A stretch of DNA of 64,000 nt from Pseudomonadales bacterium. GTDB lineage: Bacteria; Pseudomonadota; Gammaproteobacteria; Pseudomonadales; Azotimanducaceae. How positions within the stretch are numbered: position 1 is the first letter of the stretch; each line of letters starts with the position of its first letter. The notes below the pieces were generated by a model. It had not been told where the DNA came from, did not search any database, and saw nothing but the letters and a program-made list of their open reading frames with translations. Of the stretch, positions 1 to 8,924 are shown piece by piece. The stretch spans positions 62,001 through 126,000 of the forward strand of contig JANQJA010000016.1 in assembly GCA_028281885.1 (NCBI GenBank), given 5' to 3'. The position numbers were made by a program, and so were the translations under genes.

Positions 1-348
1 CACCATGACGAGATTCTGGCCCAGACCAGTCATCTGCCCCACCTGCTGGCCTATGCCTTGGTGGATACCCTGTCGTCGGGTGGCGATTCTCTGGAGATTT
101 TCCAGTACGCCGCCGGCGGCTTTCGAGACTTCTCTCGAATTGCCGCCTCGGACCCTGTTATGTGGCGGGATGTGTTTCGTACCAACAGCGGGCCGGTACT
201 GGCAGCGTTGTCACAGTTTCGGGATCGCCTGGATGAAATGGAAGCACTGATCCGGGACGGCCGGGTGGATGACCTCGCTAAAATTTTTGCCCGGGCGAAA
301 GCGGCACGGGATCATTTTTCGTCCCTGATCGAGGGTGATGACGATTGA
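1..348 (+). CDS. tyrA: Prephenate dehydrogenase, C-terminal part (5' end outside window)
   Basis: The frame is open from the first base and ends at TGA 346-348, so only about the last 115 residues are here. The opening residues include HHDEILAQTSHLPHLLAYAL, the conserved helix of TyrA-type prephenate dehydrogenases that carries a substrate-site His. The end matches the family's closing helix (IFARAKAARDHF). The enzyme oxidatively decarboxylates prephenate to 4-hydroxyphenylpyruvate for tyrosine synthesis in the cytoplasm. The stop codon overlaps the TTG start of cmk, so the two are probably translationally coupled. In many gammaproteobacteria aroA lies between or is fused to these genes; here it is absent from this junction. 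Identification rests on this C-terminal part only. Confidence 0.85.
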   Translation, partial: HHDEILAQTSHLPHLLAYALVDTLSSGGDSLEIFQYAAGGFRDFSRIAASDPVMWRDVFRTNSGPVLAALSQFRDRLDEMEALIRDGRVDDLAKIFARAKAARDHFSSLIEGDDD

Positions 349-1031
349 ATTCAGCGGTACCGGTCATTGCCATTGATGGACCCAGCGGCTCTGGCAAAGG
401 AGCGATTGCTCATCGTCTGGCGAAGAAGCTGGGTTATCACATCCTGGATAGCGGTGCCCTGTATCGTCTGATCGGACTCGCGGCAAGACGCCAGGAAGTA
501 GCGTTTGCCGATGAAGCCGGCCTTGCCCGCCTTGCTCGCGGGATGGAAATCGAGTTTGTACCCACCGATGATGAGGAGGAGCCGATTCGGGTAATGCTGG
601 GTGGCGAGGACGTCACCGTGGCTATTCGTACAGATGAAGCCGGTATCGACGCTTCTCGCGTTGCGCCCATTGCACTGGTTCGAGAGGCTATCAAGGACCT
701 GCAACGGGATTTTCGACAGCCGCCGGGCCTGGTGGCCGATGGCCGCGATATGGGCACGGTGGTCTTCGTCGATGCGGACCTCAAGATCTATCTTACGGCC
801 AGTGTCGAAGCGAGGGCCGAGAGACGTCATAAGCAGTTGATTGGTAAGGATATTAGTGTTAGTCTGCACGACCTTTTTCTGAGCATCCAGGAAAGGGATG
901 AGCGAGACATGAACCGACCGGTCGCCCCGCTCAAACCTGCCGAGGATGCGGTGATCATTGACAGCACATCGCTGGACATTGATGAAGTGCTCAACCAGGT
1001 GCTTGCACTGGTTGCAGAAAGGATCGGCTAA
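345..1031 (+). CDS. cmk: Cytidylate kinase
   Basis: This 228-residue protein is close to the 227 of E. coli Cmk. It transfers phosphate from ATP to CMP/dCMP. A P-loop (GPSGSGKG) lies near residue 12, the CMP-binding stretch ADGRDMGTVVF near residues 128-138, and the lid Arg cluster (ARAERRHKQL) follows. The start is TTG at 345, overlapping the tyrA stop; no in-frame ATG precedes the P-loop. The order tyrA-cmk-rpsA is typical of gammaproteobacteria. A gap of about 100 bp before rpsA leaves room for a separate rpsA promoter. Confidence 0.95.
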   Translation: MNSAVPVIAIDGPSGSGKGAIAHRLAKKLGYHILDSGALYRLIGLAARRQEVAFADEAGLARLARGMEIEFVPTDDEEEPIRVMLGGEDVTVAIRTDEAGIDASRVAPIALVREAIKDLQRDFRQPPGLVADGRDMGTVVFVDADLKIYLTASVEARAERRHKQLIGKDISVSLHDLFLSIQERDERDMNRPVAPLKPAEDAVIIDSTSLDIDEVLNQVLALVAERIG

Positions 1032-1132
1032 CTCGCTGAAAACCAACGATATTTCTTGAGTTTGCCTAACATGAACGGACCCGTTTCAGTTGGTGAAGCG
1101 GTTATTGGGCAGACGCCCCGGAAGATCATTTA

Positions 1133-2818
1133 ATGAGCGAAATGCAATCTGAGAGCTTCGCCGAGCTCTTCGAAGAAAGCCTTAAAACCATCGACATGCA
1201 ATCCGGATCCATTGTGACCGGTGTTGTGGTCGACATCGACAATGAGTGGGTCACGGTCCACGCCGGCCTCAAATCTGAAGGGGTTATCCCCCGCGATCAG
1301 TTCCGAGATGAAAATGGTGATCTGGAGGTCCAGATCGGCGATACCGTCATGGTGTCGATGGACGCGGTTGATGATGGTTTTGGTGAAACCCGTCTTTCCC
1401 GGGAAAAAGCCAAGCGGGCAGAAAGCTGGCAGATTCTGGAAAGAGTCTATGACGATGGCGATGTCATCAAGGGTGTTATCAGCGGACGCGTGAAGGGCGG
1501 ATTCACCGTTGAGATTCGTGATATCAGGGCATTTCTCCCCGGATCACTGGTTGATGTGCGGCCGTTGCGGGAAACCGAGCATCTGGAAGGTCGAGAACTG
1601 GAATTCAAGGTCATCAAGCTCGATCAGAAGCGTAACAATGTGGTCGTTTCACGTCGCAGTGTGCTTGAGGAAGAGAACAGCGCAGAACGCGAAGCGTTGC
1701 TGGAATCATTGCAGGAAGGTCAGGAAGTCAAGGGTATCGTCAAGAACCTGACCGATTATGGTGCCTTCGTTGATCTGGGCGGTGTTGACGGGCTGCTTCA
1801 TATCACCGATATGGCCTGGAAGCGGATCAAGCACCCGAGCGAGATCGTTGCCGTAGGCGATGAAATCAACGTCAAGGTGCTCAAATTCGACCGTGAGCGC
1901 AATCGTGTTTCACTGGGCCTCAAGCAATTGGGTGAAGATCCCTGGGTGGCTATCACTCAGCGTTACCCGGAAGGTACGCGAACCATGGCTCGCGTGACCA
2001 ACCTGACCGATTATGGTTGCTTCGCCGAGCTGGAAGAGGGTGTCGAAGGGCTGGTGCATGTGTCCGAGATGGACTGGACCAACCGCAACATCCATCCGAG
2101 CAAGGTCGTCCAGGTGGGCGATGAAGTGGAAGTGATGGTGCTCGATATCGATGAGGAGCGTCGCCGTATTTCGCTGGGTATCAAGCAGTGTCAGGGCAAT
2201 CCCTGGGAAGAATTCGCCGTGCTGCATAACAAGGGCGACCGCATCAAGGGCTATATCAAGTCGATCACCGACTTCGGTATCTTTATCGGCCTCGAAGGCA
2301 ATATCGACGGTCTGGTGCATTTGTCTGACATTTCCTGGAATGAACCCGGTGAGCAGGCAGTACGAAGATTTACCAAGGGTGATGAGATTGAAACGGTTAT
2401 CTTGTCTATCGACGCTGAACGGGAACGCATCTCGCTTGGGCTGAAGCAGCTTGAAGAAGACCCCTTCAGCAACTTCGTCGCAGTCAATGATCGTGGTTCC
2501 ATTGTGACGGGCAAGGTCAAGGAAGTTGACGCGAAGCAGGCAGTGCTGGAGTTCGCCGAGGACGTCGAAGGTACGCTGAAGGCATCGGAGATTTCTGTTG
2601 ATCGGGTCGAAGACGCACGCAACGCGGTCAATGTCGGTGATGACATCGAAGTCAAGATCATCAGTGTTGACCGCAAGAGTCGCCAGCTTGGCGTTTCGAT
2701 CAAGGCCAAGGAACTTGCTGATGAGGAAGAAGCGGTTCGCGAGCATCGTGAGCGTGAATCGGACGTCAGTGCGACCACCATCGGTGATCTGATTAAGGAA
2801 AAGATGGGCGACGCCTAA
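1133..2818 (+). CDS. rpsA: 30S ribosomal protein S1
   Basis: The protein has 561 residues (E. coli S1 has 557) and six consecutive S1 RNA-binding domains. They begin near residues 22, 107, 193, 278, 365 and 452. The third to fifth show the typical core ([62 protein letters not shown]). S1 binds mRNA leaders on the 30S subunit and helps initiation on structured or weak-SD messages. The first two domains are the more divergent ribosome-docking ones, as in the family. The acidic stretches and frequent GAA/AAG codons fit a highly expressed gene. A 387-residue frame on the opposite strand is a shadow of this composition. Confidence 0.97.
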   Translation: MSEMQSESFAELFEESLKTIDMQSGSIVTGVVVDIDNEWVTVHAGLKSEGVIPRDQFRDENGDLEVQIGDTVMVSMDAVDDGFGETRLSREKAKRAESWQILERVYDDGDVIKGVISGRVKGGFTVEIRDIRAFLPGSLVDVRPLRETEHLEGRELEFKVIKLDQKRNNVVVSRRSVLEEENSAEREALLESLQEGQEVKGIVKNLTDYGAFVDLGGVDGLLHITDMAWKRIKHPSEIVAVGDEINVKVLKFDRERNRVSLGLKQLGEDPWVAITQRYPEGTRTMARVTNLTDYGCFAELEEGVEGLVHVSEMDWTNRNIHPSKVVQVGDEVEVMVLDIDEERRRISLGIKQCQGNPWEEFAVLHNKGDRIKGYIKSITDFGIFIGLEGNIDGLVHLSDISWNEPGEQAVRRFTKGDEIETVILSIDAERERISLGLKQLEEDPFSNFVAVNDRGSIVTGKVKEVDAKQAVLEFAEDVEGTLKASEISVDRVEDARNAVNVGDDIEVKIISVDRKSRQLGVSIKAKELADEEEAVREHRERESDVSATTIGDLIKEKMGDA

Positions 2819-2836
2819 ACCATCAACATCTGACGC

Positions 2837-3190
2837 ATGACCAAATCCGAGCTGATTGAAAGAATCGCCGCCGTACAGAGCCAGCTCTCGTCCAAGGACG
2901 TGGAGCTGGCCGTCAAGATGATTCTTGATCACATGGCGGAAGCACTTTCGAGTGGCGAGCGAATCGAGATTCGCGGATTTGGTAGTTTCTCGCTGCACTA
3001 TCGCGCTGCTCGCCTGGGACGTAATCCCAAAACCGGGGAAAAGGTCCAGCTGGCGGGCAAGTACGTGCCTCACTTCAAACCGGGCAAGGAGTTACGGGAC
3101 CGGGTGAATGATGGGATGCAGGACGAGTTCTCAGCCAAGCGCGTTGAGGGCCTGTCACCCTCTATCGGTGATCAGCACCAAACCAGTTAG
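2837..3190 (+). CDS. ihfB: Integration host factor, beta subunit
   Basis: This is a DNA-bending histone-like protein of the HU/IHF family, 18 bp after rpsA. The body matches Ihf[12 protein letters not shown] at the start, RGFGSF in the middle, and GRNPKTGE, whose Pro intercalates into DNA at the tip of the beta arm. It should pair with the alpha subunit encoded at 31308-31610. The chain is 117 residues against about 94-100 in most species. The extra 20 or so C-terminal residues (after DRVN) are polar, low in complexity and probably disordered. rpsA-ihfB adjacency is conserved in gammaproteobacteria. Confidence 0.95.
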   Translation: MTKSELIERIAAVQSQLSSKDVELAVKMILDHMAEALSSGERIEIRGFGSFSLHYRAARLGRNPKTGEKVQLAGKYVPHFKPGKELRDRVNDGMQDEFSAKRVEGLSPSIGDQHQTS

Positions 3191-3269
3191 TCTCCTGTTC
3201 TGACCTCTCGATTCGATATACTGGACTGGTACCTTTGATACCCGTTTGGGTAAACCGTTGGGTAAACAG

Positions 3270-3569
3270 ATGGCTTGGTTAAAACGATGGTCGTTGCGAC
3301 TGTTCATTCTGGTGATCTTTGTCCTGGCATTGCTGGCTGCTTCAGATAACAGTGAGGCCGTGGCGCTGCGGTTTATGGATTGGGAGACGCCGCAATGGCC
3401 GGTTTCCTGGTGGGTGCTGGCGGCGTTTGTGCTGGGAACGCTGTTCGGATTGCTATTGAATGTCGTCTCGAACGCGCGATTGCGAATGAATATCAGAAGC
3501 GCCAACCAGGCGATATCGCGTCATGCCCGGGACCTGGACGCAGCACGTGCCGGGTCCGATCAGGACTGA
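3270..3569 (+). CDS. lapA: LapA family membrane protein (DUF1049)
   Basis: This is a small inner-membrane protein of about 99 residues with two hydrophobic helices (LFILVIFVLALLAAS and WWVLAAFVLGTLFGLLLNVV) and a short charged tail. The size, topology and position directly before lapB identify LapA (YciS), which in E. coli works with LapB in assembling and regulating lipopolysaccharide synthesis. Two starts are possible: TTG 3246 and ATG 3270. I chose ATG because it sits just before the first helix. Neither has a clear Shine-Dalgarno sequence. The TTG lies in a local tandem repeat (TTGGGTAAAC twice, 3246-3267). Confidence 0.85.
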   Translation: MAWLKRWSLRLFILVIFVLALLAASDNSEAVALRFMDWETPQWPVSWWVLAAFVLGTLFGLLLNVVSNARLRMNIRSANQAISRHARDLDAARAGSDQD

Positions 3570-3645
3570 TTCACTGATTTCTTCAGTTTCCGTTAAACTT
3601 TGCGCCCCTAAAATAGAGGGCTGTTGGTGTTTGCCCTGGTAGGCG

Positions 3646-4818
3646 ATGGATAACTGGCTTTTGTACATTCTGACGGTAGCGGCGATTGCCATTGGCTGGT
3701 GGCTGGGTCGGCGAGAGCGATTTGGCGGCAAGCCGGCGGATATTGCCGGTGCGAACTACTATGACGGGCTCAACTACCTGCTGAAGGAACAGCCGGACCG
3801 GGCTGTTGCAACCTTCGTTCGTGACCTTGAAGTCAATCAGGAAACCCTCGAGACCCATCTTGCGCTGGGTGGACTGTTGCGTCGGCGGGGGGAGCTTGAG
3901 AAGGCTGTCATTGTCCATCAAAACATCCTCGAAAAAGCGAGGTTGACCCCTGAAGTCATCCTCGACGTAAGACTGGAACTGGCACGGGATTATCTTCTCG
4001 CGGGATTGCTGGATCGCGCGGAGTCGGTGCTGGTTGAACTGATCCAGGCTGAAGGGCGGATTCAGCGGGAAAGTCTCAGGCTGTTGCTGGAAATATTTGA
4101 ACGTGAAAAAGACTGGCGCAAGGCGATCGAAGTGGCAGAGCGCCTGGCCGTTGGCAAGGAATCGGAGAAATACGATCACGCGATGTCGCATTACTTTTGC
4201 GAGATCGCCATTGACCATCTGAAACACTCACAGCCCGAACTGGCGCGTGAAGCATTAAGCGAAGCGATTGGGCGGGACGCCAATAACCCGAGGACCAGTC
4301 TGGTGCTCGGTGAGATCGAGCTGTCTGCCGGACGTTATCAGGATGCCGTCAGGGCACTGCAGCGAATTGTCGAGCAGAACCCGATCTATGTGCCAGAGTC
4401 ACTCAAACTGCTGGTCCGGGCCTATGAACTGGGCGATCTTTCGCAGGAAGAGATGCGCAGCTACTTGCTGGATTGCCTGCGCCAGACGCCATCGATTTCG
4501 ATTGTGCTGATGCTTGCGCGCAGTATCCGTGATCAGGAAGGCGATGAGGCAGTATCGCGATTCATTGCGCATCACCTGAAACAGAATCCGACCATCCGTG
4601 GACTGACCCAGTTGATCGATCTTCACATCGACAATGCTCACGGTGTGGCTCGAGAGAATCTGTCAATTCTTCGCAGCTTTGCGGAGGCACTGGTGGCTGA
4701 TAAACCTGCCTATCGGTGCCGAAGCTGTGGCTTTGATGGCAAGAAGATGCACTGGCACTGTCCGAGCTGTAAGGGATGGTCAACCATCGAACCGATTTTT
4801 GGCTTGGAAGGCGAATAA
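3646..4818 (+). CDS. lapB: LPS assembly regulator LapB (YciM), TPR protein
   Basis: The 390-residue protein matches E. coli LapB in length and layout. It has an N-terminal membrane anchor (LLYILTVAAIAIGWWLG, residues 4-20), then a long array of TPR helices, and ends with a rubredoxin-like zinc knuckle made of two CxxC pairs (CRSC near residue 362 and CPSC about 17 further on). In E. coli LapB steers FtsH to LpxC and so limits lipid A synthesis, and it holds LPS enzymes at the membrane. It follows lapA by 76 bp. Placement directly before a large O-antigen-type locus is functionally fitting. Confidence 0.95.
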   Translation: MDNWLLYILTVAAIAIGWWLGRRERFGGKPADIAGANYYDGLNYLLKEQPDRAVATFVRDLEVNQETLETHLALGGLLRRRGELEKAVIVHQNILEKARLTPEVILDVRLELARDYLLAGLLDRAESVLVELIQAEGRIQRESLRLLLEIFEREKDWRKAIEVAERLAVGKESEKYDHAMSHYFCEIAIDHLKHSQPELAREALSEAIGRDANNPRTSLVLGEIELSAGRYQDAVRALQRIVEQNPIYVPESLKLLVRAYELGDLSQEEMRSYLLDCLRQTPSISIVLMLARSIRDQEGDEAVSRFIAHHLKQNPTIRGLTQLIDLHIDNAHGVARENLSILRSFAEALVADKPAYRCRSCGFDGKKMHWHCPSCKGWSTIEPIFGLEGE

Positions 4819-4944
4819 AAGCTCGATACCTTCTTCGGCACATAGCTCCTCGAAAGATTAATTCCTACAACGACTACCCCGATATTCGCACGTGTTGTCG
4901 CGCCGGCGGAGCAATGCTTCCGCGAGCGTGGCCGCCTAGTCTCT

Positions 4945-4964
4945 GTTTGCTTGCAAGAGCAAAC
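4945..4964 (+). other. Perfect 7-bp stem-loop before the ComEA-like gene
   Basis: GTTTGCT, a six-base loop and AGCAAAC form a perfect stem that ends 26 bp before the ATG at 4991. It is not followed by a T run, so it is not a normal terminator. It may shape the leader of the next mRNA. Function is unknown. Confidence 0.3.
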
Positions 4965-4990
4965 CCAGTTGATGAACAAGGAGAGCGTTG

Positions 4991-5302
4991 ATGAAAGGGA
5001 AGAAAATGATGGTGTCGCTGTTGACACTGATGGCACTTTGTTTCGGGACCCTCGGTTTTGGCAGTTTTGCTATCGCCGATGACACGAGCGATCCGTTGAT
5101 CGAGTTGACGGTGAATATCAATGAAGCTGACGCAGTCACTTTGGCGGACATGCTGGACGGCGTTGGCCTCAGCCGGGCTGAAGCGATCGTCGCCTATCGT
5201 GAGGCGCATGGTAAGTTCTACTCCGCTGAAGAACTGACTGCCGTCCGCGGCATTGGCAAGGCGACAGTCGCCCGTAACGAGACTCGTATCACTGTCGAGT
5301 GA
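4991..5302 (+). CDS. Small exported helix-hairpin-helix protein, ComEA-like
   Basis: The product has about 103 residues. The N-terminus is a probable signal peptide (basic MKGKK, then MVSLLTLMALCFGTLGFGSFAIA). The mature part is one ComEA-type (HhH)2 domain: NINEADAVTLADMLDGVGLS, then AIVAYREAHGKF and LTAVRGIGKATV. Such domains bind the DNA backbone without sequence specificity, and periplasmic ComEA helps pull in transforming DNA. Single-domain versions are common in gammaproteobacteria and their role is often unproven. The ATG at 4991 is preferred to TTG 4988 because AAGGAG at 4978-4983 lies 7 bp before it. Confidence 0.8.
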   Translation: MKGKKMMVSLLTLMALCFGTLGFGSFAIADDTSDPLIELTVNINEADAVTLADMLDGVGLSRAEAIVAYREAHGKFYSAEELTAVRGIGKATVARNETRITVE

Positions 5303-5314
5303 ACATACGCCGGG

Positions 5315-5329
5315 GCGGCCGTCGGCCGC
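5315..5329 (+). terminator. GC-rich hairpin between ComEA-like gene and SDR gene
   Basis: GCGGCC-GTC-GGCCGC is a perfect six-pair stem 12 bp after the stop at 5302. It is followed by TTCGGCTGTT rather than a T run. It could weaken read-through into the polysaccharide locus, but as an intrinsic terminator it is weak. Confidence 0.25.
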
Positions 5330-5350
5330 TTCGGCTGTTACACTTGGGGC

Positions 5351-6082
5351 ATGGAGAAGGCAGTCATTCTTGGAGCCACCGCGCCCCTTGCCGGTTCTGT
5401 GGCCAGACGGTTTGCGGCAGCCGGATACCAGCTTGTACTTGGCGCAAGGAACGTAACTGCCCTCAGGCCACTCGCTGCAGAAATCGAGTCCACGCTCGGC
5501 ATGTCAGCAGAAATCCTTGCGCTGGATGTGCTTGACTCGGAATCCCGAAGTACCTTCCTGGCGGCTTTCAGGGACGAAGCACCGGCGGTGGTCATTTCCT
5601 TGCTGGGGCGACAGGAGGACCTGCAGTGCTCCCGTGATGATCCGGAATATATCGAAGCGTTGATTGCCGGAAACCTGATTGCACCGATGATCATGCTTGA
5701 AGCGTTTGCGGAACTGTTACAAAGCGCCAGGAGCGGCATGCTTGTCGGGGTCTCGTCGATTGTTGGCGACCGGGGGCGACAGAGGAACTACACCTACGGC
5801 GCCGGCAAAGCGGGCCTCAATGTATTTCTTTCCGGACTTCGCCAGCGCATGGCACCAAGCGGTGTTCACGTGATGACCGTCAAGCCGGGTGTCATCGCAT
5901 CTCCGGGCAGAGACGCTCGAGTGCCGTCCTTTCTGGTCACAACAGCGGACGTTGTTGCCGCAGATATTCTTGCTGCCATAGCAACAGAGAAATCCATCGT
6001 TTACACGCCCTGGTTCTGGCGCTGGATCATGTGGCTGGTCCGATTGATCCCTGAACGCTGTTTCAGGTGGATGCGGTTCTAG
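5351..6082 (+). CDS. Short-chain dehydrogenase/reductase
   Basis: This 243-residue SDR opens with a Rossmann nucleotide-binding loop (ILGATAPLAGSVARRF). It has the catalytic pattern Ser...YxxxK (VSSIVGDRG, then YTYGAGKAGLN). The C-terminus is hydrophobic and aromatic (TPWFWRWIMWLVRLIPE), suggesting peripheral membrane contact. The glycine pattern and tail resemble DprE2-type and other SDRs in cell-surface glycan loci, which reduce keto-sugars on lipid carriers, but no partner DprE1 is nearby, so the substrate is open. It is the first gene of the plus-strand polysaccharide series and overlaps the next start by 16 bp. Confidence 0.8.
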   Translation: MEKAVILGATAPLAGSVARRFAAAGYQLVLGARNVTALRPLAAEIESTLGMSAEILALDVLDSESRSTFLAAFRDEAPAVVISLLGRQEDLQCSRDDPEYIEALIAGNLIAPMIMLEAFAELLQSARSGMLVGVSSIVGDRGRQRNYTYGAGKAGLNVFLSGLRQRMAPSGVHVMTVKPGVIASPGRDARVPSFLVTTADVVAADILAAIATEKSIVYTPWFWRWIMWLVRLIPERCFRWMRF

Positions 6083-7593
6083 ATGGCTGTTGGTCTGTGA
6101 GACAGGATACGAATTTGAACCGCAGTCGATCTGAAGCAGATCATTCTTTTCGGCGCCGCGCATCATTGCTGGTGTTTGTTGCCGGATCATTAGGGGCGAT
6201 TGTTCGCGAGTGCGGTGGTCTGGTGTCGTGGCTCAGCTGGTTTCTGCTTCTTCTTGCCCGGTCAGGACCCCTTCGGACATTTGCTGAGATGGTCAGTATG
6301 GCTGCGCTATCCCGTCGTCGCGATGAGGCTCTGTGGCGGCGCTGGAACGATTACGCGGGCATCGATGATTTTAATGCTCGGGTTGAAGTCATTGTCGACA
6401 CCGATAGCCTGTCGGGTACGCGGGGTGAGTTTGTCACGCTCTGCTCGGCGCCGGTTGAGTTTCGCCATGGGTGGCAGGAATCCGTATGCCGGGCAATGGC
6501 AGCTGGTGCGGAGATTGTCTACTCCGATCATCAGACGACAAGTGGTGTTCCACTGTTCAAACCGGACTTTTCACCAGACCTGTCAACGTCCTGTTATCTG
6601 CCGTTCGTCGCGGTTCGCGTGGCGCGGATCGCCTCGGTGGCGGGTGAGTCCAGTATGGAGAGGGTGATATCGAAACTCTGCGCGGAAGTGACGCCGGAAC
6701 AGGTGGTGCACGTGCCTGAAGTGCTTGCCCGTGTCTGTTGTGATCCTCTCGGTTCGGTGGCTGGCGTGCGTCGGGAGTCCAGCGTCTCCCTGTCGGTCAT
6801 TGTGCCCAGCCGTGACAACATTGGGTTGCTGGAAAGTTGTGTGAATTCGGTCCGGCGTCATATTGAAGCAGAGAACGTCGAGATCATTGTGGTCGATCAT
6901 TGTTCCAGGGAGTCCACCACCCGGGAGTGGCTGGCGCCGCGGCAGGCGGCCGGAGAGATCACGGTTATTGCCGACGGCGGCGAGTTCAGCTGGTCCCGGC
7001 TCAATAATCTGGGGGCCGCCGCCGCGAACGGCGAGGTCCTGGCCTTCCTCAATGATGACGTCGAGATGACTTCGTCGGGGCTGATGCACCTCGCATCACT
7101 CGCTAACCTTGGCGGTGTCGGTGCTGTTGGTCCGTTGTTGCTCTATCCGAATGGCCTGATTCAACATGCGGGTGTCGTTATCGGCTTTGGCGGTTTCGCC
7201 GATCATGTCTATGCGGGATCTTCGATTGAAGCCGCGGGGCAAAGCTGTTTTCTTTCCCCTGTCATTCGACGCAATGTGGCAGCCGTGACGGGTGCGTGTC
7301 TGGTGACCCGACGTGACTGTTTCAACGACGCGGGCGGTTTCGACGAACGGCTTGTGGTGGCGGGCGATGTTGAATACTGCCTCCGTCTTCAGTCGCGGGG
7401 GATGCGAATTATCTATGACGGGACCACGAGCATGATTCATCGGGAGTCCCAGACGAGACGTCCCGGATTACCTGCTTCGGATCAGAAGATCATGCGCGAG
7501 GCGATCGATCGACTAATGCCTGATGGTGATCCCTGGTTCAATCGAAATCTGTCTCTGAACAGTCGATATCCGCTGGCCCGTTCGTGGCAGTAG
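6067..7593 (+). CDS. GT2-family glycosyltransferase with hydrophobic N-terminal region
   Basis: The protein has up to 508 residues. A hydrophobic segment (about 32-65) precedes a poorly conserved middle region. A GT-A glycosyltransferase domain starts near residue 240 (SLSVIVPSRDNIGLLESCVN). It contains the metal-binding FLNDDVEM, the acceptor-side TGACLVTRRDCF and GDVEYCLRLQ. This pattern is typical of rhamnosyl- and related transferases of O-antigen and exopolysaccharide loci. The GTG at 6067 overlaps the SDR end. A TTG at 6115, preceded by AGGA, is an equally reasonable start. Donor and acceptor sugars cannot be read from sequence. Confidence 0.85.
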   Translation: MDAVLDGCWSVRQDTNLNRSRSEADHSFRRRASLLVFVAGSLGAIVRECGGLVSWLSWFLLLLARSGPLRTFAEMVSMAALSRRRDEALWRRWNDYAGIDDFNARVEVIVDTDSLSGTRGEFVTLCSAPVEFRHGWQESVCRAMAAGAEIVYSDHQTTSGVPLFKPDFSPDLSTSCYLPFVAVRVARIASVAGESSMERVISKLCAEVTPEQVVHVPEVLARVCCDPLGSVAGVRRESSVSLSVIVPSRDNIGLLESCVNSVRRHIEAENVEIIVVDHCSRESTTREWLAPRQAAGEITVIADGGEFSWSRLNNLGAAAANGEVLAFLNDDVEMTSSGLMHLASLANLGGVGAVGPLLLYPNGLIQHAGVVIGFGGFADHVYAGSSIEAAGQSCFLSPVIRRNVAAVTGACLVTRRDCFNDAGGFDERLVVAGDVEYCLRLQSRGMRIIYDGTTSMIHRESQTRRPGLPASDQKIMREAIDRLMPDGDPWFNRNLSLNSRYPLARSWQ

Positions 7594-7717
7594 GCAGTTG
7601 CGCTCGTGATATCATCTGACCTTTCCGCATCCATGTCGTCAGCAGATTGAGTCTCATACTTAACCAGATATTGCGTATCAAGGTTGAATCACGTTGTAGT
7701 CCGCCGGGCGATCTGAC

Positions 7718-8668
7718 GTGAGCGACGCTAACAGTACCATTGTTGTTTATGGCGCGAATGGTTTTATTGGCAGGAATCTCTGCCTGCATCTTTCGTCACT
7801 GGAACACAAGACTATCGCGGTATCGAGAACCTTCGATCCTGGTTTTTCGAGTCAGTTGTCGGACTCGGTGACGCTCAAGGCAGTCGACTTCTCTGATCTC
7901 AATGCGCTGTGGGAAGAAGTCGTACCGGCTACAGGCGCGATTCATATTTTGCTGGTCAGCAACTCGGTCCCCTCGACGTTCGCGGCGTCTCCTTCCCTGG
8001 AGGTGTCCGGGAATCTGTTGTCGCATGTCAGATTCCTTGAGCGGCTTTCACCTGCCGATCGAGTCGTGTTTCTTTCGTCGGGCGGAACGATCTATGGCAT
8101 TCCGAGCGAACATCGTCCGCTAAAGGAAAATGACGCCGTGTCGGTCCCAATTTCGGCCTACGGTGTGACGAAATTTGCCATCGAAAAGTATCTGGCTTAT
8201 GTCAGCGATCTGAAAGGATTCGACTATGTCATTCTCAGACCCTCCAATCCGGTAGGACCATGGTGTAGAACCGACTCTGGTCAGGGTGTCGTCGGCGTCT
8301 TTCTGCAGCGTTATCTTGCCGGTGAACCCATTACGCTCTGGGGTGACGGCAGTGTTACCCGCGATTATATTGACGTCCGTGATCTTGCCCGGGCCATTGA
8401 GGCCGTGGCAATGAATCGGGCGTTGACGGGGCAGACATATAATGTCGGTAGCGGCATTCCACGAACATTGTGTGAAGTCGTGTCGGCGATTGAATCGACA
8501 TTGGACATTGACCTGGCAGTCCAGACCAGCGAGGGTCGAGCCGTGGACGTTCCGTACAACGTACTCGATTCTCGTCGAATCACCGAGGCAACCGGCTGGA
8601 GGCCTGAATTTACGTTTGAGGACACGATTCGGGACACCTATCATTACCTGTCCTCACTCAGGGACTAA
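7718..8668 (+). CDS. NAD-dependent sugar epimerase/dehydratase (extended SDR)
   Basis: This 316-residue extended SDR has the NAD-binding loop YGANGFIGRNL at residues 11-21. Active-site Ser/Thr and YxxxK are visible (LSSGGTIYG, then AYGVTKFAIEKYL), as is the DYIDVRDLARAIE segment of the GalE/WbpK group. It probably epimerises or reduces a nucleotide sugar. One idea is the keto-sugar made by the WbpM-type dehydratase at 44846, which has no obvious reductase beside it. The start is GTG 7718 with GGGCG upstream. The 124-bp gap before it shows no other gene. The stop TAA is followed at once by the palindromic element at 8669. Confidence 0.85.
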   Translation: MSDANSTIVVYGANGFIGRNLCLHLSSLEHKTIAVSRTFDPGFSSQLSDSVTLKAVDFSDLNALWEEVVPATGAIHILLVSNSVPSTFAASPSLEVSGNLLSHVRFLERLSPADRVVFLSSGGTIYGIPSEHRPLKENDAVSVPISAYGVTKFAIEKYLAYVSDLKGFDYVILRPSNPVGPWCRTDSGQGVVGVFLQRYLAGEPITLWGDGSVTRDYIDVRDLARAIEAVAMNRALTGQTYNVGSGIPRTLCEVVSAIESTLDIDLAVQTSEGRAVDVPYNVLDSRRITEATGWRPEFTFEDTIRDTYHYLSSLRD

Positions 8669-8908
8669 CGCGGATATTGCACCAAGTCATTTGTATTGGT
8701 CGTCTGGGTCAGGCAATTCAGGGAGGTACATGAATGCTATGAAATCACACGTTGTCAGCCACCAGCATTTGCCTGAATCTCGCTCGTTCTTTTTCCCCCT
8801 GAGCTGCCGTGCTCGCTGCGCCCTGTTCTCGACGGGGCTGCGCTCACGAGCCAGCTCAGGAGAAAAAAGTCCTGCGCGATTATTCAGGCATTTGGTGCAA
8901 TATCCGCG
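8669..8908. mobile_element. 240-bp palindromic, MITE-like element
   Basis: A perfect 17-bp inverted repeat (CGCGGATATTGCACCAA) bounds the segment: 8669-8685 and, reversed, 8892-8908. Inside, about 8763-8825 and 8834-8893 form a long imperfect hairpin, with matching blocks TGCCTGAAT, CTTTTT and CCTGAGCTG on each arm. The left arm is interrupted by about 70 bp (roughly 8690-8762) bounded by similar words (caccaagtcatttg and caccagcatttg). CTA stands close to both outer ends and may be a short target duplication. The structure is typical of non-autonomous transposon derivatives. It carries no transposase. Its right end lies 16 bp before the giant gene's ATG, so it supplies that gene's leader. 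Confidence 0.6.
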
Positions 8909-8924
8909 CTAGGCGTCTATCCAG

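Noticed and set aside
345-1046. Minus-strand frame of 231 codons opposite cmk
   Set aside because: It is the shadow of cmk, which has clear kinase motifs.
1910-3073. 387-codon frame on the minus strand across rpsA and ihfB
   Set aside because: It lies antisense to two certain genes, has no recognisable domain and reflects the codon composition of rpsA.
3217-3222. TATACT as a lapA promoter -10 box
   Set aside because: No acceptable -35 hexamer lies 16-18 bp upstream, so it is not listed as a promoter.
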